Shown here: positions 27,166-36,704 of the stretch, piece by piece | Numbering within the stretch: the stretch's first letter is position 1 | How the letters are laid out: each line of letters opens with the position of its first letter | From: Streptomyces sp. TSRI0107 | GTDB lineage: Bacteria > Actinomycetota > Actinomycetes > Streptomycetales > Streptomycetaceae | Direction of reading: 5' to 3' | NCBI RefSeq assembly: GCF_001905845.1 | Contig: NZ_LIVZ01000005.1 | Location: forward strand, 1-64,000 | Length of the DNA: 64,000 nucleotides | Program-made: the position numbers and the translations under genes | Notes under the pieces: generated by a model | Databases searched by the model: none | Seen by the model: the letters and a program-made list of their open reading frames with translations, nothing else | Told to the model about the DNA's origin: nothing

Positions 27166-28278
27166 GTGAGTTCCCCAGACCCGCAGGTTCGCGCAGCGCG
27201 AAACCACTCAACCCCCACCGCCGCGCGCGGCCCCGTCGTCGCGGTCACCGGCGCCGCGTCCGGCGTCGGCGCGCTGCTCACCGCGCGGCTGGCCGCGTCG
27301 GAGGAGATCAAGCAGGTCATCGCGATCGACGAGCGACGAGGCGAATGCGCGGACGCGCAGTGGCACATCCTCGACGTCCGTGATCCGGCGATCGCCGAGA
27401 AGCTGCGCGGCGCGGACGTCGTCGTCCACCTCGCGCTCGACCTCGACCTGGAGACCGACGCGGCCGCCCGGACGGCGTACAACGTCCGGGGGACGCAGAC
27501 CGTGCTGACGGCTGCCGCCGCGGCCGGGGTGCACCGCGTGGTGCTGTGCACCTCGGCGATGGTCTACGGGGCGCTGCCGGACAACGAGCTGCCCCTGTCG
27601 GAGGACGCCGAGCTGCGCGCCACGGCCGAGGCGACCGGCGTCGGGGACCTGCTGGAGATCGAGCGGCTGGCCCGGCGGGCGCCCCGCGCGCACCCCGGTC
27701 TCAACGTCACCGTGGTGCGGCCCGCGGTCCTGGTCGGCGGCACCGACACCGCGCTGACCAGGTACTTCGAGTCGCCTCGGCTCCTTGTGGTGGCCGGGTC
27801 GCGGCCGGCCTGGCAGTTCTGCCACGTCGAGGACCTGTGCGGCGCGCTGGAGTACGCCGTCCTGGAGAAGGTGGACGGGGAACTGGCCGTCGGGTGCGAC
27901 GGCTGGCTGGAGCAGGAGGAGGTCGAGGAGCTGAGCGGGATCCGGCGGATGGAGCTGCCCTCGGCGGTCGCGCTCGGCGCGGCGGCCCGGCTGCACAGGA
28001 TCGGCCTCACGCCCTCCCCGGCCGGGGACCTCGCGTACACGATGTACCCCTGGGTGGTCAGCGGCAGCCGGCTGCACGACGCCGGGTGGCGGCCGCGGTG
28101 GACCAACGAGGAAGTGCTGGCGGAACTGCTGGAGGAGGTCTCCGGGCGGCACACCGTGGCCGGGCGGCGGCTCGGGCGCAAGGACGCGACGGCGGCGGGC
28201 GCGGCCGGTGCGACGGTGGCGCTGCTGGGCGCGGCGGCGGTGGTGCGGCGGGCCCGGAAGGCCCGCCGGCGGATCTGA
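27166..28278 (+). CDS. NAD-dependent epimerase/dehydratase-like (extended SDR) protein
   Basis: 370 aa. Rossmann glycine motif VTGAASGVG (about 26-34), acidic VIAIDERRGE (NAD ribose site), VVVHLALDLD, NVRGTQTVL and TSAMVYG are present. The YxxxK catalytic pair is not evident after SAMVYG (the region reads LLEIERL), so it may bind NAD(P) without standard epimerase chemistry. The C-terminus has a short hydrophobic helix (AGATVALLGAAAVV) and an RRARKARRRI tail. GTG 27166 was chosen because GGAG lies near it and residues upstream are not protein-like. Confidence 0.83.
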   Translation: MSSPDPQVRAARNHSTPTAARGPVVAVTGAASGVGALLTARLAASEEIKQVIAIDERRGECADAQWHILDVRDPAIAEKLRGADVVVHLALDLDLETDAAARTAYNVRGTQTVLTAAAAAGVHRVVLCTSAMVYGALPDNELPLSEDAELRATAEATGVGDLLEIERLARRAPRAHPGLNVTVVRPAVLVGGTDTALTRYFESPRLLVVAGSRPAWQFCHVEDLCGALEYAVLEKVDGELAVGCDGWLEQEEVEELSGIRRMELPSAVALGAAARLHRIGLTPSPAGDLAYTMYPWVVSGSRLHDAGWRPRWTNEEVLAELLEEVSGRHTVAGRRLGRKDATAAGAAGATVALLGAAAVVRRARKARRRI

Positions 28279-28400
28279 GATCCGAGGCTGTGCGCCCCGT
28301 CGGCCCCGCTTCCGCCCTGTAGGAGGCTCCAAAACGGGCTCGCCGGTGACAGGGGAAACGGCTATTCCGCCTTGTCGGCGGGGTGAGGCAGGATGGAGGC

Positions 28401-28862
28401 ATGGCAGCCACGAACGATCACCCCGGTGAGCTGGGCGCGCAGGAGCCCATCAAGCTGATCGGCATCAGGGAAACGCCGCTGTCCGTGGACGAGGTCTTCC
28501 GGGCGGTCGGGGACGACGCCGCCGGGGGCACCGCGCTGTTCGTGGGGACCGTGCGTGATCACGACGGCGGGGCCGACGTCGACGAGCTCGGCTACTCGTG
28601 CCATCCCAGCGCCGAGGCGGAGATGCGGCGGATCGCGGAGAAGGTCGCCGCCGACTTCCCGGTGCGCGCGCTGGCCGCGGTGCACCGCGTGGGGGACCTG
28701 CGGGTCGGGGACCTCGCCGTGGTGGTCGCCGTCTCGTGCCCGCATCGCGGGGAGGCCTTCGAGGCGTGCCGCAAGCTGATCGACGACCTCAAGCACGAGG
28801 TGCCGATCTGGAAGCACCAGAAGTTCTCCGACGGCACGGAGGAGTGGGTCGGCGCCTGCTGA
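28401..28862 (+). CDS. moaE: Molybdopterin synthase catalytic subunit MoaE
   Basis: 153 aa. MoaE core: FVGTVRDHDGG, HPSAEAEMRRIAE, HRVGDLRVGDLAVVVAV, CPHRGEAFEACRKLIDDLK, and the active-site HEVPIWKHQ (about 133-141), whose Lys takes part in sulfur transfer. It converts cyclic pyranopterin monophosphate to molybdopterin with thiocarboxylated MoaD. No other molybdenum cofactor genes are in the window, so it is an orphan here. Confidence 0.93.
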   Translation: MAATNDHPGELGAQEPIKLIGIRETPLSVDEVFRAVGDDAAGGTALFVGTVRDHDGGADVDELGYSCHPSAEAEMRRIAEKVAADFPVRALAAVHRVGDLRVGDLAVVVAVSCPHRGEAFEACRKLIDDLKHEVPIWKHQKFSDGTEEWVGAC

Positions 28863-28989
28863 GCGCCACCGCCGACCGAATCCGGCCTCCGGTTGCGTAA
28901 CCGTACCCCTGGCGTGAGCGTTGTCAGTGCGGATGGTTAATCTGCTGATCAGTCAGTTGCGGACGCTCATTCGGGGTTGGGAGGTCGGC

Positions 28990-29154
28990 ATGGCGGCGCT
29001 CGCCTGGTTGCTGATTCCGCTTGTGGCTGCGATCGGCGCTGGTCTCTGGGGCGTGTGGGCCAATCGGACCCGCAAGGTGCGCAGTGACGGCCCTGAGCTC
29101 GACGGATACGCCCGTTTCCGCGCGGCCATGGAGAAGTCCCACAGCGGTGGCTGA
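28990..29154 (+). CDS. Small single-pass membrane protein
   Basis: 54 aa from ATG 28990, chosen for its clear SD GGGAGG; an upstream ATG at 28933 would add 19 residues. One hydrophobic helix (LAWLLIPLVAAIGAGLWGVWA) is followed by a basic, cytoplasmic-looking tail (NRTRKVRSD). It lies 50 bp before the PDZ protease gene on the same strand and could be its membrane partner, by context only. Confidence 0.7.
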   Translation: MAALAWLLIPLVAAIGAGLWGVWANRTRKVRSDGPELDGYARFRAAMEKSHSGG

Positions 29155-29203
29155 TCACCGGACCTGACGGTGCGCTGACAGACGCGTCCCGTACTGTCGA
29201 GGC

Positions 29204-30301
29204 ATGCCACGCCGCACCGCGACGATGCTCGCCTCCACCCTGATGCTGATCGCGCTCCTGTGCGCGGGGGTGCTCATCCCCGTGCCGTACTCGGAGATGT
29301 CCCCGGGGCCGACGGTGAACACGCTGGGTGAGCACGGCGGCGAGCCGGTGCTGCAGATCTCGGGCCACAAGACCTACGAGACGTCCGGCCACCTCAACAT
29401 GACCACGGTCCGCGTCACCAGCGCCGACTACCGGATGAACCTGGTCGAGGCGGTCTACGGCTGGCTTGCGCACGACAACAAGGTCGTGCCGCACGACACG
29501 CTCTACCCGGACGGCAAGACCGAGGAGGAGTCCACCCAGGAGAACGCCGAGGAGTTCAGCCAGTCCCAGGAGAGCGCCAAGGTCGCCGCCCTGAAGGAGC
29601 TGGACATCCCGGTGGAGTCCTGGGTGATCGTCTCGACCGTGGTGAAGGGCTCGCCGGCCGAGGGCAGGCTGCACGCGGGCGATGTGATCAAGGCGGTCGA
29701 CGGCACGGCGGTGAAGGAGCCCGCCGACGTCGCCGAGCTGGTCACCAAGCACAAGCCGGGCGAGAACGTGCGTTTCACGATCGTGCCGGCCAAGGAGCAG
29801 GCCGCGGCCGAGAAGGAGAAGCGGGCGGCGGCCAGGACCGAGAAGGTCACCATCACCACCGGGACCTCCGACGACGCCGGCGAGAAGCGCGCCGTCGTGG
29901 GGATCTCCGCAGGGACGGACCACACGTTCCCGTTCACGGTCGACATCAAGCTCGCCGACGTCGGCGGACCCAGCGCGGGCCTGATGTTCGCGCTCGGCAT
30001 CTACGACAAGCTCACCCCGGGCAGCCTCACCGGCGGCCGTTTCGTCGCCGGCACCGGCACCATCGACGACGCGGGCAAGGTCGGCCCGATCGGCGGCGTC
30101 GAGATGAAGACGGTCGGCGCGAGGGACAAGGGCGCGGAGTTCTTCCTGACGCCCGCCGACAACTGCGCGGCCGCCGCGAAGGACACCCCCGAGGGCCTGA
30201 CCCTGGTCAAGGTCGACACCATCGACGACGCGCTGGACGCGCTGAAGGACATCCGCGGCGGCGACACCGCCGACCTGCCGAAGTGCACGGCCAAGGGCTG
30301 A
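29204..30301 (+). CDS. Membrane-anchored PDZ-Lon (S16) protease, YlbL family
   Basis: 365 aa. An N-terminal signal anchor (about 7-28) is followed by an extracytoplasmic domain beginning PVPYSEMSPGPTVN, a PDZ domain (about 130-195, [17 protein letters not shown]), and a C-terminal Lon-type domain with the Ser-Lys dyad: Ser in GGPSAGLMFAL (about 255) and Lys in GGVEMKTVGARDKGA (about 301). It corresponds to Rv3194c. YlbL of B. subtilis degrades a cell-division inhibitor, so a similar quality-control role is possible. A MITE-like element follows. Confidence 0.92.
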   Translation: MPRRTATMLASTLMLIALLCAGVLIPVPYSEMSPGPTVNTLGEHGGEPVLQISGHKTYETSGHLNMTTVRVTSADYRMNLVEAVYGWLAHDNKVVPHDTLYPDGKTEEESTQENAEEFSQSQESAKVAALKELDIPVESWVIVSTVVKGSPAEGRLHAGDVIKAVDGTAVKEPADVAELVTKHKPGENVRFTIVPAKEQAAAEKEKRAAARTEKVTITTGTSDDAGEKRAVVGISAGTDHTFPFTVDIKLADVGGPSAGLMFALGIYDKLTPGSLTGGRFVAGTGTIDDAGKVGPIGGVEMKTVGARDKGAEFFLTPADNCAAAAKDTPEGLTLVKVDTIDDALDALKDIRGGDTADLPKCTAKG

Positions 30302-30356
30302 ACGACCCGTCGCCGTACGTGGCTGGGGGCGCCCCGCGCAGGCACGGGCGCCCCCA

Positions 30357-30582
30357 TCGACGAGACGCCCCCTAGCCTAGGGGGTGTCTCGCCGATCATG
30401 CCGGGCTCGCGGCGCCTGGCACCGCGCCTCGCCGCGTTGTCGTCGGTCCCCGATTCCCCCAAGCTCTCGGCTCCGCTCGAGCAGGGGGGACCCCCATCGC
30501 ATCGGCTCCCTCCTCCGCCTTGCGATGCACGGCACCAGACGCCGCTCCCTGATCCGGCCTGATCGACGAGACACCCCCTAGG
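30357..30582. mobile_element. MITE-like non-autonomous element with long terminal inverted repeats
   Basis: The body 30376-30582 (207 bp) has imperfect inverted ends of about 60 bp. The outer 29 bp (from CCTAGGGGGTGTCTCG) match the reverse complement of 30554-30582 at about 27 of 29 positions. A copy of the right end (30357-30375, 18 of 19) abuts the left end, forming a 14+14 hairpin (30362-30390). The interior holds the palindrome CCCCCAAGCTCTCGGCTCCG / CTCGAGCAGGGGGG typical of repeated Streptomyces elements. It has no coding capacity, and no target duplication is visible. Confidence 0.75.
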
Positions 30583-30594
30583 ACCCCGGTCCGC

Positions 30595-31140
30595 TCAGTC
30601 CTCGAACGTCGCCGCCAGCGCCTCCGCCAGCCCCGGCACCAGGTCGGAGCCGGTGAGCACCTCGGTCGCCGAGTCCTTCTCGCGCAGCCGCAGGGCGGAC
30701 TCGCGGGCCCCGTCCCGCAGCACGGCGACCGTCATCCGGACCTCCTGGCGCTCGGGGTGCTTCGCCACCCACTTCGCCAGCGCGGCCTCGTCCAGGTCCT
30801 GCGGAACCTGGGCCTCCGCGGACGGCGGCAGCATCAGGCGCTCCACGGTGAGCGCGCAGCCGGCCACCGCGTCGGGCCAGGCGATGGTGGCCAGGAACTC
30901 GTCGAGCGCCTTGTCCGTTGGAATCTCGTCCTGCTCGATCGGGGTCAGGGCGGCGGTGTTCTCCTGCTCGTCCGCCAGGCCGAGCTGCGCCGCGAGGGCG
31001 GGCTCCTGGGCCCGCAGCCGCGCGGTGTCTACAAGGGCGAAAAGGCGGGCGGGCTGGTCCCAGCCGAGGCCGGAGGCGTACTCGTCGATCTCGAGTACGG
31101 CCCGGGTGAGCGGGCTCGCCGCCATGGGAGTGTTGGACAT
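30595..31140 (-). CDS. PPA1309-family conserved actinobacterial protein
   Basis: 181 aa, soluble, acidic. Family segments include LTRAVLEIDEYASGLGWDQPARLFALV at the N-terminus, LATIAWPDAVAGCALTVERLMLP in the middle, and a C-terminal SALRLREKDSATEVLTGSDLVPGL. No catalytic motif is obvious. ATG 31140 is divergent from the UPF0182 gene. The MITE-like element lies 12 bp past its stop codon, so that element may supply its terminator. Confidence 0.8.
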   Translation of the reverse strand: MSNTPMAASPLTRAVLEIDEYASGLGWDQPARLFALVDTARLRAQEPALAAQLGLADEQENTAALTPIEQDEIPTDKALDEFLATIAWPDAVAGCALTVERLMLPPSAEAQVPQDLDEAALAKWVAKHPERQEVRMTVAVLRDGARESALRLREKDSATEVLTGSDLVPGLAEALAATFED

Positions 31141-31290
31141 GGTCACAATCCTGCCTGGTTCCGGCCCGGAATCGGGAACCGAGTAAAGCGTGAGTAAGTT
31201 GCATAGGTGAGGGCCTACGATCACGGGGCCCTGCCACGGCCCGCGAAATCGGGGGCCTGACCTACCAACAGCGACTTTCGAGGTGCCACC

Positions 31291-34248
31291 TTGGCTTTCC
31301 AGATGCCGGACCGCGGCGGAGGCCCGACGGGGCCACGGATCAGAGTGGGCCGCCCGTCCCGGCGTGTCCGGACCCTGCTCATGACACTGGGCGTCCTTGC
31401 CGTGCTCGGCATGGCGTTCACCATGTTCGCGGGCTTCTGGACGGACTGGCTCTGGTACCGCTCGGTGAACTACTCCTCGGTCTTCACCACCACCCTGTGG
31501 ACCAAGATCGGGCTCTTCTTCGTCTTCGGCCTGCTCATGGCCCTGGCGGTCGGCTTCAACATCTGGCTGGCGCACCGGCTTCGGCCGCCGCTGAGCGCGA
31601 TGTCGATGGAGCAGCAGAGTCTCGACCGCTACCGGATGGGCATCGCTCCCTACAAGAAGTGGCTGCTGTTCGGCATCACGGCCCTGGTGGGCCTGATCGC
31701 CGGCGCGTCCGCGTCCGGGCAGTGGCGGACCTGGCTGATGTGGGTCAACGGCGTGCCGTTCGGCACGAAGGACCCGCAGTTCCACCTGGACGTCGCGTTC
31801 TACGCCTTCGACCTGCCCTGGTACCGGTTCCTGCTCGGCTTCGGCTTCGCCGCCGCGATCCTCTCCGTGATCGCCGCCGCGCTGACCCACTACCTGTACG
31901 GCGGACTGCGCGTCACCAGCCCCGGCGCCCGCGCCACGGCCGCCGCCACCGGCCATCTGTCGGTGCTCATCGGCATCTTCGTCGCCCTGAAGGCGGTCGC
32001 CTACTGGCTCGACCGGTACGGCCTCGCGGTGAAGTCCAGCGACTTCAAGGCGACGGACAACTGGACCGGCCTGAGGTACGTCGACGCGAACGCCTATCTG
32101 CCGGCCAAGACGATCCTGTTCTGCATCGCCGTCATCTGCGCCCTGTTGTTCTTCGCCACCCTGTGGCGGCGCACCTGGCAGCTGCCGGTCATCGGCTTCG
32201 GCCTGATGGTCCTCTCGGCGATCCTCATCGGCGGTCTGTACCCGGCGATCGTCCAGAAGTTCCAGGTCCAGCCGAACGAGCAGGCCAAGGAAGCGCCGTA
32301 CGTCGAGAAGAACCTCAAGGCCACGCGTGAGGCCTACGGCATCGACGGGACCAAGGTCAGCGACTACCCCGGTACGAGCAAGACCGAGGACAAGACCGAG
32401 CTGCGCGACGACGCGGACAGCGCGGCGAGCATCCGGATCATGGACCCGAACATCGTCTCGCCGACGTTCCAGCAGCTCCAGCAGATGCGGAACTACTACG
32501 CGTTCCCGACCAACCTGGACGTCGACCGCTACAACAAGGACGGCAAGGACCAGGACACGGTCATCGGTCTGCGCGAGCTGAACCTGGCCGGCATCCCGAA
32601 GAAGAACTGGATCAACAACCACTTCCGTTACACCCACGGCTACGGCGTGGTCGCCGCCAAGGGCACCACCGCCGACTCCGAGGGCCGTCCGGTCTTCACC
32701 GAGTCCGACCTGCCGTCCAAGGGCGACCTCGGGACGTACCAGCAGCGGGTCTACTACGGCGAGAAGACCACCACGTACTCGATCGTCGGCGGTCCCCAGA
32801 AGGAGATCGACTACTCCGACGACAGCGGCGAGAAGACCTACAGCTACGAGGCCAAGAGCGGGGTCAACCTCTCCAGCCCGGTCAACCGGGCCGCTTACGC
32901 GGTGGCGCTCAACGAGCCGCAGATCCTCTACTCCGGCGCCATCGGCGAGGGTTCGCGGATCCTGTACAACCGCACGCCCAAGGAGCGCGTCGAGGCGGTC
33001 GCCCCGTGGCTGACCATCGACGGCGACGCCTACCCGGCGGTCGTCGACGGCAAGATCCAGTGGATCGTCGACGCGTACACGACGACGAACGGCTACCCGT
33101 ACGCCTCCCGTACGACGCTCGGTGACACCACCGCCGACTCGCTGACCGCGACCAACGACTCCCGCGCGGTGGTCGCCCAGCAGAACCAGGTCAACTACAT
33201 CCGCAACTCGGTGAAGGCGACCGTCGACGCGTACACCGGCGAGGTCAAGCTCTACGAGTGGGACACCCAGGACCCGGTCCTCAAGACCTGGATGAAGGCG
33301 TTCCCGGACACGGTCGAGCCGAAGAGCGCGATCTCCGAGCAGCTGATGGCCCATCTGCGCTACCCGCAGGACCTGTTCAAGGTGCAGCGCGAACTGCTCA
33401 CCCGCTACCACGTGAAGGACGCCGAGACGTTCCTCAGCGGCAGCGAGGTGTGGCAGGTGCCGGACGACCCGACCAACAAGACGGGCGACGCGGTGCCGCC
33501 GTACTACCTGAGCATGAAGATGCCCGACCAGAAGGAACAGGCGTTCTCGCTGACGACCACCTTCACGCCCAACGGCCGGGACAACCTGAGCGCGTTCATG
33601 GCGGTCGACGCGGAGGCCGGCACCAGCGGCTACGGCCAGATCAGAGTCCTGAAACTGCCGACGAGCACCACGGTCTCCGGACCCAAGCAGGTGCAGAGCC
33701 AGTTCAACTCCGAACAGGACATCGCCGAGTCGATCAGGCTGCTGAGAGGCGGTGACTCGGAGGTCGAGTACGGCAACCTGCTGACGGTGCCGCTCGACGG
33801 CGGACTGCTGTACGTGGAGCCGGTCTACGTCCGCGGTGGCGGGCTGAAGTACCCGCTGCTGCGCAAGGTCCTGGTGACCTACGGCGGCAACACCGCGTTC
33901 GAGGACACCCTCGAGGAAGCCCTCAACAAGGTCTTCGGAGCGGAGGGTTCGGCCCCCGAGCCACCCGAGGAAGAGGGCGGTGGCACCACGCCTCCGCCGC
34001 CGACCGCCGAGAACCCGACGGTCGAGGACGCGCTCTCCGACGCCCAGAAGGCGTTCGAGGCCGGCCAGGAAGCCCTGCAGAAGGGCGACTGGGAGGCGTA
34101 CGGCCGGGCGCAGGAGGACCTCGAGGACGCGCTGAAGCGTGCCGAGGAGGCCCAGTCGCAGACCGACAAGACCGGTGGCGGCAGTGGCGGCGGCGGTGAA
34201 GGCGGCGGTGACGCCAGTCCCAGTCCGAAGCCCAGCGCCAGTAGCTGA
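31291..34248 (+). CDS. UPF0182 large integral membrane protein
   Basis: 985 aa. Seven hydrophobic segments (about 30-330) precede a large extracytoplasmic domain (about 340-880) with family landmarks NPQ-like [50 protein letters not shown] and [10 protein letters not shown]. The C-terminal 100 residues are Glu/Pro/Gly-rich with a short coiled coil. Widespread in Actinobacteria (Rv3193c); function not established. TTG 31291 is taken as start because GAGG lies at proper distance; ATG 31303 is the alternative. Confidence 0.92.
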   Translation: MAFQMPDRGGGPTGPRIRVGRPSRRVRTLLMTLGVLAVLGMAFTMFAGFWTDWLWYRSVNYSSVFTTTLWTKIGLFFVFGLLMALAVGFNIWLAHRLRPPLSAMSMEQQSLDRYRMGIAPYKKWLLFGITALVGLIAGASASGQWRTWLMWVNGVPFGTKDPQFHLDVAFYAFDLPWYRFLLGFGFAAAILSVIAAALTHYLYGGLRVTSPGARATAAATGHLSVLIGIFVALKAVAYWLDRYGLAVKSSDFKATDNWTGLRYVDANAYLPAKTILFCIAVICALLFFATLWRRTWQLPVIGFGLMVLSAILIGGLYPAIVQKFQVQPNEQAKEAPYVEKNLKATREAYGIDGTKVSDYPGTSKTEDKTELRDDADSAASIRIMDPNIVSPTFQQLQQMRNYYAFPTNLDVDRYNKDGKDQDTVIGLRELNLAGIPKKNWINNHFRYTHGYGVVAAKGTTADSEGRPVFTESDLPSKGDLGTYQQRVYYGEKTTTYSIVGGPQKEIDYSDDSGEKTYSYEAKSGVNLSSPVNRAAYAVALNEPQILYSGAIGEGSRILYNRTPKERVEAVAPWLTIDGDAYPAVVDGKIQWIVDAYTTTNGYPYASRTTLGDTTADSLTATNDSRAVVAQQNQVNYIRNSVKATVDAYTGEVKLYEWDTQDPVLKTWMKAFPDTVEPKSAISEQLMAHLRYPQDLFKVQRELLTRYHVKDAETFLSGSEVWQVPDDPTNKTGDAVPPYYLSMKMPDQKEQAFSLTTTFTPNGRDNLSAFMAVDAEAGTSGYGQIRVLKLPTSTTVSGPKQVQSQFNSEQDIAESIRLLRGGDSEVEYGNLLTVPLDGGLLYVEPVYVRGGGLKYPLLRKVLVTYGGNTAFEDTLEEALNKVFGAEGSAPEPPEEEGGGTTPPPPTAENPTVEDALSDAQKAFEAGQEALQKGDWEAYGRAQEDLEDALKRAEEAQSQTDKTGGGSGGGGEGGGDASPSPKPSASS

Positions 34249-34291
34249 TCAAATGCTCCCTCCGCGCCGTGGTACGGTTGAGGAACAACGG

Positions 34292-34365
34292 CGCGGGGTG
34301 GAGCAGCTCGGTAGCTCGCTGGGCTCATAACCCAGAGGTCGCAGGTTCAAATCCTGTCCCCGCTA
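34292..34365 (+). tRNA. Initiator tRNA-fMet (CAT), copy 1
   Basis: 74 nt without encoded CCA. Acceptor arm CGCGGGG pairs with CCCCGC except for a C1:U72 mismatch, the initiator mark. The anticodon stem has the three G:C pairs (GGG/CCC) around CTCATAA. The T-arm GGTTCAAATCC is intact. Identical to the copy at 36492-36565. Confidence 0.97.
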
Positions 34366-34373
34366 CTGAAAAC

Positions 34374-34407
34374 CGAAGGCCCGGATCCTCAAGGATCCGG
34401 GCCTTCG
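34374..34407 (+). terminator. Terminator of tRNA-fMet copy 1
   Basis: A perfect 15-bp stem (34374-34388 with 34393-34407, loop TCAA) begins 8 nt after the tRNA 3' end. Confidence 0.88.
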
Positions 34408-34570
34408 TGATGTGCGAACTCATGTGCCGGTGTTCTCGACCGCCGCGCCGCCGTGGGGAGTTGGGAGAAGTGTGTTTGACTTGTCTCTCTGTGGGCATGT
34501 CGACAAAACGCTGAAGTGACCTCACTGGCTGCGGTATACCAGGTGTACCCGGGTTGCGGGTGGTGCGACG

Positions 34571-36430
34571 ATGGACGTTATGGGGGACATGGCAACTCTG
34601 TTCGAGACAGGGCGATTTGTGCAGCCGAGTGGCCAGGAGGAAACCCGTGACGAGGCCGCCGAGGCCGCCGAGGAGGCGCGGCAGCGGCTCGCCGCGGAGG
34701 CCGGCGACGTCGAGGCGATGAGCGTTCTCGGGGCCATGCTGCTGCGCCGCGGTGATCTCGACGGAGCGGAACCCCAGCTGCGTGCCGCCACCGCGGCCGG
34801 GGACCGTGCCGCCGCGAACAACCTCGGGGTCCTGCTCCATCAGCGGGGCTACCCCGACGAGGCCGCCGGGTGGTGGCGGATCGCCGCCGTCGCCGGGTCC
34901 GCCGCCGCCGCGCACGCGCTCGGGCGGCACCACCGGGAGCGCGGGGACGAGCCCGCCGCCGAGTACTGGCTGCGCCAGTCCGCCGAGCAGGGGCACGCGC
35001 TGGGCGCGTACGCGCTCGCCGACCTGCTGGAGCACCGCGGCGACGCCGAGGCCGAGAAGTGGATGCGGGCCGCCGCCGAGCGGGGGCACCGCGAGGGGGC
35101 GTACCGGCTGGCGCGGGCGCTCGACCGGCGGGCCTCCGCCTCGGGGGACACCGAGGGTGACAACGGTGTCGGGTCCGGTGCCGGCGGGCCCGGCGGTGCC
35201 GGGGTCGAAGTCGCGGCCGGGGCGGCGGAGGAGGCCGAGCAGTGGTACCGGCAGGCCGCCGCGCGCGGACACCGGCGGGCCGCGCTGTACCTCGGGGCGA
35301 TCCTGGAGCGGCGCGGCGACCTGAAGGAGGCCGGCCGCTGGTACCTGACGTCCGCCAAGGACGGCGAGGCGCGGGCCGCGTGCGCGCTCGGGTTCCTGCT
35401 GCGTGATGCCGGCGACGAGGAGAGCGCCGCCGTGTGGTGGCTGCGGGCCGCCCAGGAGGGCGACGGCAACGCGGCCAACGCGCTGGGCGCCCTGCACGCC
35501 GAGCGCGGGCAGACGCAGACCGCCGAGCGCTGGTACCGGGCGGCGATGGACGCGGGCGACGTGAACGGCGCGTACAACCTGGGGCTGCTCTGCGCCGAGC
35601 AGGGCCGGACCACGCAGGCCGAGCAGTGGTACCGGCGGGCGGCGTACGCAGGGCACCGGGAGGCTGCGAACGCGCTGGCGATCCTGCTGCTCCAGGGCGG
35701 GGACGAGACCGGGGCGGAGCCGTGGTTCTCCAAGGCCGCCGAGGCCGGCAGCGTGGACGCGGCGTTCAACCTGGGCATCCTGTACGCCGGGCGGGGCGAG
35801 GACGCCGCCGCCCTGCGGTGGTACGAGCGGGCGGCCGCCGCCGGGCACACCGAGGCGGCGCTCCAGGTCGGCATGGCGCGGCTGCGGGACGGGGACGAGC
35901 AGGAGGCCGAGCGGCATCTGCGGTGCGCGGCCGGCGGCGGTAGCGCGGAGGCCGCGTACCGGCTGGCGACCGTGCTCGACGCACGGCAGCCCGCCGGGGC
36001 GGGGCCCGAGCTGGGGGAGCCGGTGCACCGCCGGACCGAATGCGAGGAGTGGTACGAGCGGGCCGCGTCCCAGGGGCACCGGCGGGCGCAGGTCCGGGTC
36101 GGGATGCTGGCCGCGGCGCGGGGCGATGTCGTGGAGGCGGCCCGCTGGTACCGGGAGGCGGCCGAGGCGGGATCGCGGAACGGGGCGTTCAACCTGGGGC
36201 TGCTGCTCGCCCGCGAGGGCAGTGAGCCGGAAGCGGTCCTGTGGTGGAAGCGGGCCGCCGACGACGGGCACGGACGGGCGGCGCTGCGGCTCGCCCTCGT
36301 CTACGCGCGTCGCGGTGAGCTGCTGGAGGGGCAGCGGTGGGCCGACCTCGCGGTGACGCTGGGGCCCGGGGAGGTGGCCGAGCGGGCGGCCCGGCTGCGG
36401 GACGCGCTGCTGGAGGAACTGTCGGCCTGA
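34571..36430 (+). CDS. Sel1/TPR-repeat protein
   Basis: 619 aa made almost wholly of Sel1-like helical repeats of 36 aa or so (A-x-x-LG-x-L-x-x-x-RG-D-x-x-x-A-E-x-W-Y-R-x-A-A-x-x-G-H), about 14 copies, several nearly identical. A short insertion occurs near residue 195 (Gly-rich). No signal peptide or catalytic domain, so a scaffold or adaptor is likely. Three ATGs (34571, 34580, 34589) compete; the last has GGGGG just before it. It lies between two identical initiator tRNA genes on the same strand. Confidence 0.88.
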   Translation: MDVMGDMATLFETGRFVQPSGQEETRDEAAEAAEEARQRLAAEAGDVEAMSVLGAMLLRRGDLDGAEPQLRAATAAGDRAAANNLGVLLHQRGYPDEAAGWWRIAAVAGSAAAAHALGRHHRERGDEPAAEYWLRQSAEQGHALGAYALADLLEHRGDAEAEKWMRAAAERGHREGAYRLARALDRRASASGDTEGDNGVGSGAGGPGGAGVEVAAGAAEEAEQWYRQAAARGHRRAALYLGAILERRGDLKEAGRWYLTSAKDGEARAACALGFLLRDAGDEESAAVWWLRAAQEGDGNAANALGALHAERGQTQTAERWYRAAMDAGDVNGAYNLGLLCAEQGRTTQAEQWYRRAAYAGHREAANALAILLLQGGDETGAEPWFSKAAEAGSVDAAFNLGILYAGRGEDAAALRWYERAAAAGHTEAALQVGMARLRDGDEQEAERHLRCAAGGGSAEAAYRLATVLDARQPAGAGPELGEPVHRRTECEEWYERAASQGHRRAQVRVGMLAAARGDVVEAARWYREAAEAGSRNGAFNLGLLLAREGSEPEAVLWWKRAADDGHGRAALRLALVYARRGELLEGQRWADLAVTLGPGEVAERAARLRDALLEELSA

Positions 36431-36449
36431 GGGGGCACCGGGAAGGGAT

Positions 36450-36479
36450 TTGCTTCTGGTGGCAGCGTTGACGTAATGT
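36450..36479 (+). promoter_or_regulatory. Promoter of tRNA-fMet copy 2
   Basis: TTGCTT (36450-36455), an 18-bp spacer, then TAATGT (36474-36479). The predicted start is a few bases before the mature tRNA. Confidence 0.6.
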
Positions 36480-36491
36480 TGAGTTCACCGA

Positions 36492-36565
36492 CGCGGGGTG
36501 GAGCAGCTCGGTAGCTCGCTGGGCTCATAACCCAGAGGTCGCAGGTTCAAATCCTGTCCCCGCTA
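36492..36565 (+). tRNA. Initiator tRNA-fMet (CAT), copy 2
   Basis: Identical over all 74 nt to the gene at 34292-34365, with the C1:U72 mismatch and GGG/CCC anticodon stem. It is followed by its own hairpin (36573-36608). Flanking sequences differ from copy 1, so only the mature tRNA is conserved. Confidence 0.97.
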
Positions 36566-36572
36566 CTGAAGG

Positions 36573-36608
36573 CCGAGGGCCGGAATCCGAAAGGGTTCCG
36601 GCCCTCGG
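36573..36608 (+). terminator. Terminator of tRNA-fMet copy 2
   Basis: A stem of 13 bp (CCGAGGGCCGGAA with TTCCGGCCCTCGG) with a short loop lies 8 nt after the tRNA. Confidence 0.82.
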
Positions 36609-36647
36609 TGCGTTTGTCGGCCCCATGGGGGCGATCGCGGAAACGAG

Positions 36648-36681
36648 GAAGGCCCTGGCGTACGCATACGCCAGGGCCTTC
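36648..36681 (-). terminator. Terminator of catR
   Basis: A perfect 15-bp stem (36648-36662 with 36667-36681, loop CGCA) lies 24 bp past the catR stop codon. Confidence 0.82.
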
Positions 36682-36704
36682 GGTCGTTCTGGGTGCGCCG
36701 TGCG

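Noticed and set aside
31161..31190. GGAAT before the UPF0182 gene as a sigma-R promoter
   Set aside because: No GTT at 18 or 19 bp; spacing gives TGA or GTG instead.
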